Below, one piece after another: positions 25,941 to 34,455 of a stretch of DNA of 64,000 nt. The stretch is from Kocuria tytonicola (GTDB lineage Bacteria; Actinomycetota; Actinomycetes; Actinomycetales; Micrococcaceae). The stretch is from assembly GCF_003687455.1 (NCBI RefSeq), contig NZ_PHOA01000001.1, forward strand, positions 1 through 64,000, given 5' to 3'. The position numbers and the translations under genes were made by a program. Each line of letters starts with the position of its first letter. Within the stretch, counting starts at the first letter, position 1. The notes below the pieces were generated by a model. It was given only the letters and a program-made list of their open reading frames with translations, did no database searches and was not told the DNA's origin.

Positions 25941-26877
25941 GGCGTGTCTGACAAAGGTTAGTCGCGGGGTCTGAAACGATCAGGACGTGTCACGTTTTCA
26001 GGTTCTCTCGGATGCCCAGTGGTCACTGATCGCGCAGTTGCTGCCCCGCCCGACGGGCAAGCCGGGCCGCAAGTTCTCCGACGCGCGCACGATGGTTGAG
26101 GGCATCGTGTACCGCTACCGCACCGGCATCGCCTGGCGCGATCTACCCACGGTGTACGGGCCGTGGCAAACGGTATGGACCTGGCACCGGCGCCTGGCCG
26201 ATGACGGAACCTGGGACCGCATCCACGCCGAACTAACTACTGCTGCTGACGCGGCAGGTCTGATCGACTGGTCGTTGTCGGTCGACTCGACGATCGCGCG
26301 CGCCCACCAGCACGCAACGAACACCACCCGCCTCACAGGGGGCTGGATCGAACTACAAGAATCCGGGCCTCGAGCCGCCTGAACACGCCGTGGGCCGCTC
26401 ACGCGGCGGGCTGTCAACGAAGATCCACCAACTCGTCGACGGCCACGGAAGATCCCTGGTCACACTGCTGACTCCCGGACAAGCAGGCGATTCGCCGATG
26501 CTCATTCCGCTCATGGACCAGCTGCGCGTGGCACGGGCGGTAGGACGCCCCCGCACCCGGCCCGACGCGCTTCGGGGCGACAAGGCCTACTCCTCACGAG
26601 CGATCCGCGCGCACCTACGCTCCCGCGGGATCAAGGCCGTCATTCCCGAACCCGAGGACCAGGAAGGCCACCGGCGACGGCGCGGCTCACGCGGGGGCAG
26701 GCCCGTCAGCCTTGACGCCGACGACTACAAGAACCGCAACGTCATCGAACGCAGCTACTGCCAGCTCAAACAATGGCGCGCCATCGCGACCCGGTACGAC
26801 AAACACGCTGTGACCTACCGCGCCGCCATCATCCTGCACTCCGTCATCACCTGGGCGAAGGCTTTGTCAGACACGCC
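25941..26877 (+). mobile_element. IS5-family insertion sequence with CTAG target duplication
   Basis: Left end GGCGTGTCTGACAAAG (25941-25956) is the exact inverse of the right end CTTTGTCAGACACGCC (26862-26877). Both are flanked by CTAG (25937-25940 and 26878-26881), consistent with the YTAR-type target of IS5 elements; with a 2-base TA duplication the element would be one base longer at each side. It carries a two-frame transposase. It sits upstream of the broken S41 gene and next to an acetyltransferase remnant. Confidence 0.88.
25987..26382 (+). CDS. IS5-family transposase, first frame (orfA)
   Basis: 131-residue N-terminal part: VLSDAQWSLIAQLLPRPTGKPGRKFSD, YRYRTGIAWRDLPTVYGPWQTVWTWHRR and the first DDE aspartate in LSVDSTIARAHQHA. 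The frame ends shortly after WIELQESG; the continuation GLEPPEHAVGRSRGG is in the +1 frame, so the full enzyme needs a frameshift near 26360. Two-frame transposases are common in the IS427 subgroup. Confidence 0.85.
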   Translation: MSRFQVLSDAQWSLIAQLLPRPTGKPGRKFSDARTMVEGIVYRYRTGIAWRDLPTVYGPWQTVWTWHRRLADDGTWDRIHAELTTAADAAGLIDWSLSVDSTIARAHQHATNTTRLTGGWIELQESGPRAA

Positions 26878-26881
26878 CTAG
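26390..26881 (+). CDS. IS5-family transposase, second frame (orfB)
   Basis: 163-residue catalytic part: GRSRGGLSTKIHQLVDGHGRSLVTLLTPGQAGDSP, second aspartate in LRGDKAYSSRAIR, and the glutamate region NRNVIERSYCQLKQWRAIATRYDK. The stop TAG (26879-26881) uses bases of the CTAG target duplication rather than of the element. Probably made only as a fusion with the first frame. Confidence 0.85.
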   Translation: MGRSRGGLSTKIHQLVDGHGRSLVTLLTPGQAGDSPMLIPLMDQLRVARAVGRPRTRPDALRGDKAYSSRAIRAHLRSRGIKAVIPEPEDQEGHRRRRGSRGGRPVSLDADDYKNRNVIERSYCQLKQWRAIATRYDKHAVTYRAAIILHSVITWAKALSDTP

Positions 26882-27105
26882 TGCCCCGACGGCCAGTGAG
26901 ACATCGAACGACCCGTCGTGGCCCCTTCTCGCTACCGCCGGGCCTGGCCGGCGCGCTCGTCCGCTCGGTGAGCGCAGGAGCCACGGTGGTTGCGACGGGA
27001 CGGGACAACCATCCCGCGCGGCGCCTCTACGAGCGCCTGGGATTCCACCACGTCGAAGACCGCCAGGTCCTGGAGCGGCTGTGGGTCAGCATCTACGAAA
27101 AATGA
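26882..27105 (+). pseudogene. GNAT acetyltransferase C-terminal fragment
   Basis: Right after the IS, the frame ending at 27105 reads PPGLAGALVRSVSAGATVVATGRDNHPARRLYERLGFHHVED, the acetyl-CoA-binding end of a GNAT protein (NxxAxxLYxxxGF). No N-terminal half is present here or left of the IS, so this is a remnant. Confidence 0.65.
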
Positions 27106-27140
27106 TGGCCCACGTAATCCGAGAGCGGCAGGCGTCAGCC

Positions 27141-27323
27141 TCAGCTCTGCCGTCGGCCGACGCCGTCGCGCTGGGCCAGTGGCGCTTGGGGCAGCCCACC
27201 CGCCCCCAGCCGCTCACGAAGCCTGTAGGCGTGGGCGTCTGACAGCATCCGTTCCTTGTACCCTTCGACGCGCTCACGATCTACTGGATGCTCCGCCACG
27301 AAGTCTTTGAGGGCCTTTGCCAT
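27141..27323 (-). pseudogene. XRE-family antitoxin remnant
   Basis: MAKALKDFVAEHPVDRERVEGYKERMLSDAHAYRLRE followed by GGLPQAPLAQRDGVGRRQS and a stop. This resembles the start of antitoxins of the type KERMLAEVRAYRLRELREAAGLTQVQLAERIGV, whose helix-turn-helix continues for another ~40 residues; here it ends within the recognition helix and two core positions differ (LPQ for LTQ, RDG for RxG). The frame extends upstream to 27377 with a GTG. No toxin partner remains. Confidence 0.5.
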
Positions 27324-27459
27324 GGGGGTTAACGTTCCTTTCGGCCTGCCCAGATGCATGTCGATCAGGTCGTCCACCCGCTGAGACGCTGACTCCCATT
27401 ATATTCTTCCAAGCAACGCCCCTAGCGCGTCCACACGGATCTCCAGGCGACTCCTTGAG

Positions 27460-27936
27460 TTACGTGGTGCCCAGTGGTTTCACCATGATCAGACAGGGAG
27501 TTCCCTCGCCCCACAGGGCGGTTTCCTCCACGGGGAGAAACCCACACCTCTCATAGAATTTTCTCGTGCGAGCGTATCCAGGGTCCGGGTGCGAGGGGCC
27601 AAGAGTTTTGACCTCCAGGAGCTTCACCCCACGTGCTCTGGAATTGGTTTCGACAGCATCCAGCATCGCGGAGCCCACTCCATGACCGTGGACGCTCCGG
27701 TCCACCACAGTGAGATGGATTTCGACGACATGGGGAAAGTGACGGTCCACAAGCGTCACACCGACGACCCGCCATGAGGGATCGCGAACGGTCCACGTCT
27801 CCTTGCTGCGTGCGGCGTCGATGTACTTGGCGTTTTCCTCATCCCGGCCAAACCACTCGGGAACCGTCCCCAGCAGTCGAGACAGGTCCTCGGGAACCTG
27901 GCCGTCCCGTTCTGCGCGCCATTCACCCCTCGCCAT
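27460..27936 (-). CDS. GNAT-family N-acetyltransferase
   Basis: 158-residue acetyltransferase. The acetyl-CoA site is VDRSVHGHGVGSAMLDAVETNSRARG, and the C-terminal part GYARTRKFYERCGFLPVEETALWG is typical. AGGAGGTTTC gives a strong ribosome site 5 bases before the ATG. It follows the methyltransferase by 26 bases on the same strand and is probably the last gene of the MntA-HepT-methyltransferase unit. Substrate unknown. Confidence 0.82.
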   Translation of the reverse strand: MARGEWRAERDGQVPEDLSRLLGTVPEWFGRDEENAKYIDAARSKETWTVRDPSWRVVGVTLVDRHFPHVVEIHLTVVDRSVHGHGVGSAMLDAVETNSRARGVKLLEVKTLGPSHPDPGYARTRKFYERCGFLPVEETALWGEGTPCLIMVKPLGTT

Positions 27937-27962
27937 AGAAACCTCCTGTCGATGACAGCGAA

Positions 27963-28706
27963 TCAGTCACGGTCCAGTCCCTCGCGCCGGGCGGCGACGA
28001 ACACCATGAGCGGCTGATCTGCGCCCCCGGTGAATGGTGCCCCATTCCAGTCCCGATACACGGCCGTGACGTTCAGTCCCGCCATCGAAAGGTCCTCGAC
28101 AATCCGTTCACGGCTTCGGAACTGCAATCGTTGGTCGTCGTTCGCCACGGAACCGTTGTCGAACTCGTAGGTACTGTGCATGACCACCACGCCGTCCTCG
28201 CCGGGCGGATCGGTCCTCAACGACTCCCGCAGGATGCCGGCGGGCGTCTCCCGCCAGGACGCTTCCTGCTGCCACTTCTCCCAAGCGCGAGCCGCGGGGT
28301 TGCGGCTTTCGAAGGCGAGAAGGCCTCCGGGACGGAGACCCCTGGCAATGTCGGACAGCGCGGTCTGCCACTGCGCGTTGAGAATGTGCATCGCCACGTT
28401 GCCGTTCATCACCACCATGTCGGCGCTGTTCGAGGAGATCTGCTCAGAGGTGCCCTGAATCCACTGCACCCGGTCACCGCCCTGCCGGGTACGCGCCTGC
28501 TCGAGCATGGCGGAGGATGGATCAATCCCCGTGACTTCCCGGCCGGGACCGCAAAGCGTCACCGTGAGCAGGCCTGTACCGCAGCCCAGGTCGGTGATCT
28601 CCGTAGAACCACTGTTCGTGGCCAGCTCCCGGAAGAAGTCGTGATCCGGCCCATCCGGATTGTCGATGTCGTAGACCGCCACGAGGTGGGGATTGTCGTA
28701 GCTCAT
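27963..28706 (-). CDS. Class I SAM-dependent methyltransferase
   Basis: 247-residue methyltransferase. SAM-binding motif I is EITDLGCGTGLLTVTL (residues ~36-51), followed by VTGIDPSSAMLEQAR (motif post I), MVVMNGNVAMHIL and LRPGGLLAFESRNP. The family suits small-molecule substrates. Its ATG overlaps the HepT stop by four bases (ATGA), so the two are translationally coupled, an unusual partner for a HepT toxin. Confidence 0.85.
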   Translation of the reverse strand: MSYDNPHLVAVYDIDNPDGPDHDFFRELATNSGSTEITDLGCGTGLLTVTLCGPGREVTGIDPSSAMLEQARTRQGGDRVQWIQGTSEQISSNSADMVVMNGNVAMHILNAQWQTALSDIARGLRPGGLLAFESRNPAARAWEKWQQEASWRETPAGILRESLRTDPPGEDGVVVMHSTYEFDNGSVANDDQRLQFRSRERIVEDLSMAGLNVTAVYRDWNGAPFTGGADQPLMVFVAARREGLDRD

Positions 28707-28975
28707 GATTCGAGAAGTTCAGCCAGCTGAACCGCGAGGGAGGCTAAGCGTGAGTCAACGACCGACCACACAATCGCATGGTCCACCACGCCATAATCGT
28801 GCGCGATGACATTGCGCATGCCGATGATTCGGCCAAGGTCAGGCACCTCCGCAGCGGTCTCCGGATCCGTCCGCCGCAGTCGGTTCAACGCTTCTCCCAG
28901 AATCTCCAGCTGGCGTTCCACGGCCGACTGCACCAGCAGGTTGGCCTGAAACTCATTCCTATCGATGCCGCCCAC
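28703..28975 (-). CDS. HepT-like toxin (HEPN ribonuclease), possibly N-terminally short
   Basis: 90-residue HEPN protein. The RNase motif Rx4HxY is intact: Arg54-NVIA-His59-D-Tyr61 in IIGMRNVIAHDYGVVD. The core QSAVERQLEILGEALNRL is typical. Family members are usually 110-130 residues; the frame stays open upstream (REACLAILSSV, which fits the family helix) but offers no ATG/GTG before the GTG at 28975, so either a rare start is used or the N-terminus is damaged. MntA, the next gene upstream, normally inactivates HepT by adding AMP to the motif Tyr. Confidence 0.75.
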   Translation of the reverse strand: MGGIDRNEFQANLLVQSAVERQLEILGEALNRLRRTDPETAAEVPDLGRIIGMRNVIAHDYGVVDHAIVWSVVDSRLASLAVQLAELLES

Positions 28976-29025
28976 GGAGGAGAGAATCGCCAGACAAGCT
29001 TCGCGAGCACCCCCAGAGGTGTGCT

Positions 29026-29334
29026 TTAGAGGTGGGCAACATAGACGGTCTCCGTATGCGCCAGTGCCGACTCCCTGAAGTACGGGTTTCGGATGGCGCG
29101 CTTGACGACCAGGTCGACGTCGCGTTCAACTATCCGGCAGAGCTCATCATGGAGACCGCTGAAGTCCTCGAATGGATCCGCACGATCGGGCAGGAAGTCG
29201 ACCAGAAAATCGACGTCGCTGTCAGTAGTGAAGTCACCGGCGACCGCTGACCCGAACAGCTCCAGCTCTGCGACACCATGACGTGCTGCCGCACGGCTGA
29301 TCGCCTCCAGGTCGAGGCTCATGGTCTGGCTCAT
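29026..29334 (-). CDS. MntA-like minimal nucleotidyltransferase antitoxin
   Basis: 102-residue nucleotidyltransferase. The GSx10DxD motif is exact: Gly28-Ser29 and Asp40/Asp42 in LELFGSAVAGDFTTDSDVDF. Members AMPylate and silence the cognate HepT toxin, encoded immediately downstream. The ATG at 29334 has no Shine-Dalgarno; GACACT ends 6 bases before it, compatible with a leaderless start. Confidence 0.82.
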   Translation of the reverse strand: MSQTMSLDLEAISRAAARHGVAELELFGSAVAGDFTTDSDVDFLVDFLPDRADPFEDFSGLHDELCRIVERDVDLVVKRAIRNPYFRESALAHTETVYVAHL

Positions 29335-29421
29335 GCGCCCAGTGTCCCATGGCAAGGAGGACAGCGGTACAGGACGCCGTGCGCCTTGTTGAAGGAAGCT
29401 AGGCCGTAGGTAGCTCGAAAG

Positions 29422-29742
29422 TCACACCACGGCGAGCGGCGTAATCGCCGCAATGCGCTCCCCCGCCCGGTCTTCCGCGCAGTCCAACTCGTAGAGGCTC
29501 TGCAGGTTGAGCCAGAACTCCGCCGAGGTTCCGAAATAGCGTGCCAAACGGCGGGCCGTGTCCGCGGTGATCCCCCGCTTGCCGTGCACGATCCCATTGA
29601 TCCACCGAGGAGGCACCCCGATGGAGACGGCGAGCTTGTTCGGCGTGATGCCGAATCCTTCGAGGAAGTCCTCCATCAGGACTTCTCCCGGGTGGATCGG
29701 CTCGATCAGGTCCGCCTCGGTGGTAGTCGACGAGTTCGACAT
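29422..29742 (-). CDS. HigA-family XRE antitoxin (orphan)
   Basis: 106-residue antitoxin with the family opening IEPIHPGEVLMEDFLEGFGITPNKLAVSIGVP, the helix-turn-helix end RWINGIVHGKRGITADTARRLARYFGTSAEFW, and a short tail. GGAGGTGCGGACA sets the ATG at 29742. HigB, which normally lies just upstream, is absent: the preceding 107 bases hold no toxin and the next gene is an ATPase. It could still act as a repressor or protect against a HigB elsewhere. Confidence 0.82.
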   Translation of the reverse strand: MSNSSTTTEADLIEPIHPGEVLMEDFLEGFGITPNKLAVSIGVPPRWINGIVHGKRGITADTARRLARYFGTSAEFWLNLQSLYELDCAEDRAGERIAAITPLAVV

Positions 29743-29849
29743 TGTCCGCACCTCCATTGATCCGCCCCATTCCGGGCACCACCTGTCCCATGGGCTGACC
29801 TCAATCCCTACCACGCGCTCAGCCTATTCGGCTCTGGCCGATCCCTACC

Positions 29850-31118
29850 TCAGGGGCCAAACAGGGCGAGCGGCACCACGGCGACGCCGTCCCTTCGCCG
29901 GTAGGCAGTTGGACCCGTCGTGATGATCAGACCATCCACGAAACGTGATCCCAGCTGGTCGCGCAGCCAGCGCAGGTGCTTGCCGTCGGAGTCGCTGACA
30001 CCCGCCGCGAGTTTCACCTCCACGCCGACAACGCCACCGTCGGGCCGCACGACCACGAGGTCCACCTCGTGGTCGCCGTTGCGCGTCCGCAGGTGTGCGA
30101 TGTCGACCTCTGCGGCCTGGGCAGCGACACGGACGCACAATGTCACCAACGATTCGAAGAGCATCCCTAGCATGGAACCCGCCTGGGGACGAAGTGGCTC
30201 CCCTTTGCCGCCCAGCAGTGCATCAGCGCCCAGGCCGAGGAGGCGAGCTGCAAGAGCAGGATCCGCCAGGTTGTGCTTCGGAGCCTGCCCGAGGCGAGTC
30301 ATCGGACTGCCGGTCGGGGTCCAGGCCGGCACAGGGTCGAGAAGCCACAACGAGGCGAGCACCTGGCGGTAGGACTCGGCGGTCGCCCGTGCCGGCTTGT
30401 CGCTGTGACCAGGGGTCGCCGCATCGAGAATCTGGGAGTAGCTCGCCGTCGTCGAAGTGGCGGAAGCATACGCTCGCAGCCAGGCCATTATGGCCTCCGG
30501 GCGACGGACCGCCAGGCCCTGCTCTGGCACGTCGCGCTCCACAGCATTGCGCAGGTAGGAGTCGAGCTGAAAGCCCCGGGCGCGGGAGCTCAAGCCGCGC
30601 ATCCCCGGAAAACCCGAGGCGACGATTTCCTCCACGTATTCGGGCAGCCCCATCGTCGACTCACCCTGGATGGCATCACGTTCCGCCAGAACAGCAGCAA
30701 GGCTCACGGTCGGCGTAACCAGACCACGCTCCGCGAGCGTCATGGGACGCATGCGCAGGCGGCCGATCCGACCGGCTCCCGAGTGCTGCACGGTCCCGTC
30801 CTGCGGACTCGCGCTACCGGTCAGAAGGAACTGCCCGCCTGCGGCATCCTCATCCACGGCACGGCGAACGACGTCCCACACCTCCGGCACCTTCTGCCAC
30901 TCATCGACGAGGAGCGGGCGAGGACGGCGGAGGATGATCTGCGGATCCGCTACGACGGGCTCGCGAACGGCTTTGGAGTCCAGCTTCACCAGCCCAGCCG
31001 CCCGTTGTTCCGCCGTCGTGGTCTTGCCTACGGCCTTGGGGCCGTCCAGCGCGAGGGCCGCCACCCCTCCAAAGAGGTCATCCAGCTCGAGGTCCACGAT
31101 GCGACGGGTGTACGACAT
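29850..31118 (-). CDS. AAA_14/DUF4143-type ATPase
   Basis: 422-residue ATPase with Walker A GPKAVGKTTT (residues ~26-35), Walker B PLLVDEWQKVP, a sensor-like FLLTGSASPQ, and the C-terminal DUF4143 domain whose HEVDLVVVRPDG...GVEVK resembles a PD-(D/E)XK core. Such proteins are frequent in mobile regions and often travel with toxin-antitoxin genes; their role is unknown. TATGGT (minus strand, 31130-31125) ends 6 bases before the ATG, suggesting a leaderless message. Confidence 0.85.
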   Translation of the reverse strand: MSYTRRIVDLELDDLFGGVAALALDGPKAVGKTTTAEQRAAGLVKLDSKAVREPVVADPQIILRRPRPLLVDEWQKVPEVWDVVRRAVDEDAAGGQFLLTGSASPQDGTVQHSGAGRIGRLRMRPMTLAERGLVTPTVSLAAVLAERDAIQGESTMGLPEYVEEIVASGFPGMRGLSSRARGFQLDSYLRNAVERDVPEQGLAVRRPEAIMAWLRAYASATSTTASYSQILDAATPGHSDKPARATAESYRQVLASLWLLDPVPAWTPTGSPMTRLGQAPKHNLADPALAARLLGLGADALLGGKGEPLRPQAGSMLGMLFESLVTLCVRVAAQAAEVDIAHLRTRNGDHEVDLVVVRPDGGVVGVEVKLAAGVSDSDGKHLRWLRDQLGSRFVDGLIITTGPTAYRRRDGVAVVPLALFGP

Positions 31119-31361
31119 GGCTGAACCATACCATTAGCAGATGTCTAACTAGGCGAAACGCATGCTCCAAATTAAGCAGAACGCCACTGCATTGCCGCAA
31201 CCTGGCCACCTTCATGGACGTCGCGTTTCGACCGGCTAGGGTCACGACCCACGCCCCCTTAGTACCCGTAGATCGGGACTGCTCCTGGTCCCTCAGCCTT
31301 CTACGTGTCGGCCCCGTGTGCGATGCTCAACATTGGCCAGCCAGAGACGGACGGAGACTCC

Positions 31362-31997
31362 ATGAGCACCGCACCCGATACCCCAGCCTCGATCCCTGAG
31401 CACCTGCTCGAGATAATCACCGAGGGCATGGACTTCCGCGACGACCAAGGATGGATCCCCTGGGCCTGGGGAGTCCTCGCCCGCGCTGGCGACGTCCCCG
31501 CGCAAATTGATGAAGACGACCCCGACTACCCCCGTAGCCTCATGACGCTCGCGGCACTCGGCCGACTCTACGATCTTTTCCAGCAAGTACTCTCAGGTCT
31601 GAACGCCGATCTCGAGACGAACCCTGATCTGGTCGGCGAGGTCCGCCCCACAATCACAACCATCGAGCTCGCTCGCTACTCCGAGGCTGAAGGTGTCTGC
31701 GACACCGCGTGGCCCGAGACGAGCAGCGGGCTTCTACGAGGAGCCATCAGGACGCGGACTGAACAGACCTGTGCCCAACTCGCAGAGCTTCTGGGTACCG
31801 CGCGTCTCTTCACATCCCTCTTTGTCACCGGGACGGCGGCTGTCGCTATGGACGACGACACTGACGTCCCTGCGGACACTCACTCACCGTCGGAGGATGC
31901 TTTTGACCGGTATCTCTCATCAGTCGTCAACGACGACCCCACGGCGGACAAGCAACGCACATACGAGTGGCTCAACGGCGACCTCGACCTCGGTTGA
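31362..31997 (+). CDS. Hypothetical acidic helical protein
   Basis: 211-residue protein with no family recognised. It is acidic and mostly helical; the C-terminus ends SSVVNDDPTADKQRTYEWLNGDLDLG. No membrane segment, signal or catalytic motif is evident. ACGGAGACTCC gives a fair ribosome site before the ATG. It ends 34 bases before the IS3 element and is the only plus-strand non-transposase gene of the island. Confidence 0.6.
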   Translation: MSTAPDTPASIPEHLLEIITEGMDFRDDQGWIPWAWGVLARAGDVPAQIDEDDPDYPRSLMTLAALGRLYDLFQQVLSGLNADLETNPDLVGEVRPTITTIELARYSEAEGVCDTAWPETSSGLLRGAIRTRTEQTCAQLAELLGTARLFTSLFVTGTAAVAMDDDTDVPADTHSPSEDAFDRYLSSVVNDDPTADKQRTYEWLNGDLDLG

Positions 31998-32082
31998 CTC
32001 GCTACGAGCGAGTGTCACTTGATCGATCTTGTGAAGCGCCCTGGGTTTCGTTCCGAGCTACTTCCTCAAGGAGGATCGGATC

Positions 32083-32379
32083 ATGCCACAGAAGTACAGT
32101 CCCGAGTTCAAGGCCCGCGCCCTGCAGCTCATCGAGGAACGAATCCAGGCTGAACAGTGCTCGGGCTGGGTCGCCTGTACCGCCGTGGGCGGAGCCCTCG
32201 GCGGGATCTCCACCCGTACATTGCAGAACTGGTGGAACCAGAACCGTATCGATCACGGTGCCGCCCCCGGGTTGAGCACTTCCAAGGCCACTTAGATCCA
32301 GAGGCTACGGCGAGAGAACCTCGAGCTGCGCCGGGCGAATGAGATCCTGCGCGAGGCCTCGGCTTTTTTCGCAGCGTAA
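32083..32379 (+). pseudogene. IS3 transposase orfA with in-frame TAG
   Basis: MPQKYSPEFKARALQLIEER and STRTLQNWWNQNRIDHG are the helix-turn-helix of IS3 orfA. After KAT a TAG (32293-32295) interrupts; the frame resumes with IQRLRRENLELRRANEIL, the expected leucine zipper, ending at a TAA. A single base change (GAG to TAG) explains it. AAGGAGG precedes the ATG. Confidence 0.85.
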
Positions 32380-32400
32380 CTCGAGGCACCCCACAACGAG

Positions 32401-33316
32401 ATGACCTGGTTCATCGACGAACACCGGGATCAGTTCGCCGGTCGAGGCCATCTGCCGCACCATGGGTGCGACGGAGTGTGGATTCATCATCTCCCGCGGC
32501 CATCGGGCCTCGAAAACGAGACCACCATCGGCCAGCGCCCTGCGGGAGGAGCTTTTGCTGCCCGAGGTTCACCGGATCCATGCCCAGAACTATGGTGTGT
32601 ACGGGGCGCGGAAGATGCACCAGGCCATGCGCCGTGCCGGCTGGAATAAAGGGCGGGACCAGATCGCACGCCTGATGAAAACAGCCGGCCTCCACGAGGT
32701 CCGGCGCGGGCGCAAGCCCGTGACCACCCGTGCTGGTGCGGCCCCGGACACCCGCCCGGACCTCGTCGAACGCAGATTCGTTGCTCAACGCCCGCACCAG
32801 TTGTGGGTCGCGGACATCACCTACGTCAGGTCCCTGGGCGGGTTCTGCTACACGGCATTCGTCACCGACGTGTTCACCCGCAAGATCGTGGGCTGGGCAG
32901 TCTCCGCCTCACTACACACCGTGGGGTTGCCGTTACTGGCCCTGGAATATGCCCTGCTGAACACCGGCGCCAGTCGAGGCAACCGGGGATTGATACACCA
33001 CAGCGACCGGGGCAGCCAGTACGTCAGTCTGGCCTACTCGGATGCGCTGATCACCGCCAGAGTCAGCGCCTCGGTGGGCACAGTCGAGGATTCCTACGAC
33101 AACGCCCTGGCCGAGACGGTCAACGGGCTCTACAAAGCCGAACTCACCCACGCGAAACGGGTATGGGAGTCCACCGAGGCGGTCGAGCTGGCCACGATGA
33201 GTTGGGTCCACTGGTGGAACACGACCCGGCTGCACGAGGCACTCGGATACGCCACTCCGGTCGAGGCGGAAACCGCTTACAATCTCAATCACGACGTAGC
33301 GCCCGTTGCGTTATAA
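32401..33316 (+). pseudogene. IS3 transposase orfB, frameshifted near its start
   Basis: MTWFIDEHRDQFAG opens orfB in one frame, but the rest (VEAICRTMGATECGF onwards) is in the next frame, so one base is extra near 32440. The DDE catalytic core is otherwise complete: VADITYVRS, HHSDRGSQY and ALAETVNGLYKAEL, then HWWNTTRLHEALGYATP. With orfA stopped as well, the element cannot make active transposase by itself. Confidence 0.82.
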
Positions 33317-33344
33317 CCACGGAACGAAACCCAGGGCGCTTCAC

Positions 33345-34328
33345 GTGCGATCCGGTGGGCGATCGGTCAGCTCCGGCGCGAGGGCGCGACGATTCAAGGC
33401 CTGGCCCGGCAGCTCGGCACCATCTGGAACACGCTCTGGTCCCGGATCCAGCCCGTCCTGCCCCAGGCCGCGGGTGATCCCTCCAGGTTCGATGGCATGC
33501 AGGTTCTGGGTGTGGATGAGCACATCTGGCACCACCGCGACCCGCGCCGCCGAGGCCCGGAGGAGCTCATCGGGATGGTCGATCCGACGCGAGGCCCCCA
33601 CCCCACCGCCAGGCTTCTCGACCTGGTCCCGGGGCGATCCGGCAAGGTCTACCGCGACTGGTTGGACGAGCGCGGCGAGATGTTCCGCCACCGGGTCGAG
33701 ATCGCGACGCTGGACCCGTTCCAGGGCTTCAAGAACGCGATCGACGACCAGCTCGAAGACATCATGTGTGTGCTGGATGCCTTCCACATCGTCAAGCTCG
33801 CAGGGGCAGCGGCTGATGACGTCCGCCGCCGGATCCAGCAAGAGACTCTCGGACACCGACGACGCAAGGGCGACCCACTCTACGGGATCCGCCATATTCT
33901 CCGAGCCGGGCGCGAACGCCTCACCCCGCGCCAACGGGCCCGGCTCACTGCAGCGTTCGCTGTGCACCCGGATCATGTGGCCGTCGAGTGTCGCCTACCA
34001 GTGTTGCCAGGACCTGCGCGATGTCTTCCACCAGCCCACGCCTGCTCAGGGCCGGCGCCTGGCCGAGCAACTGATCGACAAGCTGCCAGGGTGCCCGATC
34101 GGGGAGATCGACAGACTGCGTAAGACACTACGCCGCTGGAGGACCGCGTTCCTGGCGCACTTCGACACCGGCGGGGCGAGCAACGGTGGCACCGAGGCCA
34201 TCAACGACATCATCGAGCTCGGGCGTCGTATCGCGCGTGGCTTCCGCAACTTTGAGCACTACCGACTGCGGATGCTGCTCATCACCGGTGGGCTCGATGC
34301 CTCACCCCACACTCAGCTCTGAAGAGCC
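33345..34328 (+). mobile_element. ISL3-family element, right part only
   Basis: The right terminus GAAGAGCC (34321-34328) is the inverse of the GGCTCTTC end typical of ISL3 elements. The left end and the first third of the transposase are missing, cut off by the IS3 element at 33344. Beyond 34328 a higA coding sequence is interrupted exactly at the junction. Confidence 0.75.
33347..34322 (+). pseudogene. ISL3 transposase, 5'-truncated and frameshifted
   Basis: Readable from AIRWAIGQLRREGATIQGLA through MQVLGVDEHIWHHRDPRR, CVLDAFHIVKLAG and GDPLYGIRHILRAG in one frame; near 33988 (after HPDHVAVE) the sequence continues in the next frame with VAYQCCQDLRDVFHQ, GGTEAINDIIELGRRIARGF and a stop. 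The N-terminal zinc-finger part is absent. Non-functional. Confidence 0.82.
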
Positions 34329-34391
34329 GATAAGGTCTTTCACGAGAACTTCCCCTGGGTGGATCGGCGCGATTTTGTCAATGGTAGCCAA
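34329..34391 (-). pseudogene. Second higA, first 21 codons, cut by ISL3
   Basis: From a TTG at 34391, preceded by GGGAGGGG 9 bases upstream, the minus strand reads MATIDKIAPIHPGEVLVKDLI and stops being HigA-like exactly at the ISL3 terminus. It is the same N-terminal motif (IHPGEVL) as the intact higA at 29.4-29.7 kb, but not a copy of it. Confidence 0.6.
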
Positions 34392-34455
34392 CGATCTCGG
34401 CCCCTCCCAGTGAGTCTCCGCTGAAACCTAGCGCAATCGACACACCACCGCGCCT

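Larger units (their letters stand above)
32031..33344 (+). mobile_element. IS3-family insertion sequence (defective)
   Basis: The 25-base ends GTGAAGCGCCCTGGGTTTCG... (32031-32055) and the inverse ...CCAGGGCGCTTCAC (33320-33344) match throughout. No target duplication: the flanks are CTT and GTG. It carries two transposase frames, both broken. The right end abuts a truncated ISL3 transposase, so the element inserted there and a deletion removed the ISL3 left part. Confidence 0.88.

Noticed and set aside
29331-29597. A toxin gene overlapping higA
   Set aside because: The 88-codon frame is Arg/Ser-rich, out of frame to HigA, and unlike RelE/HigB toxins.
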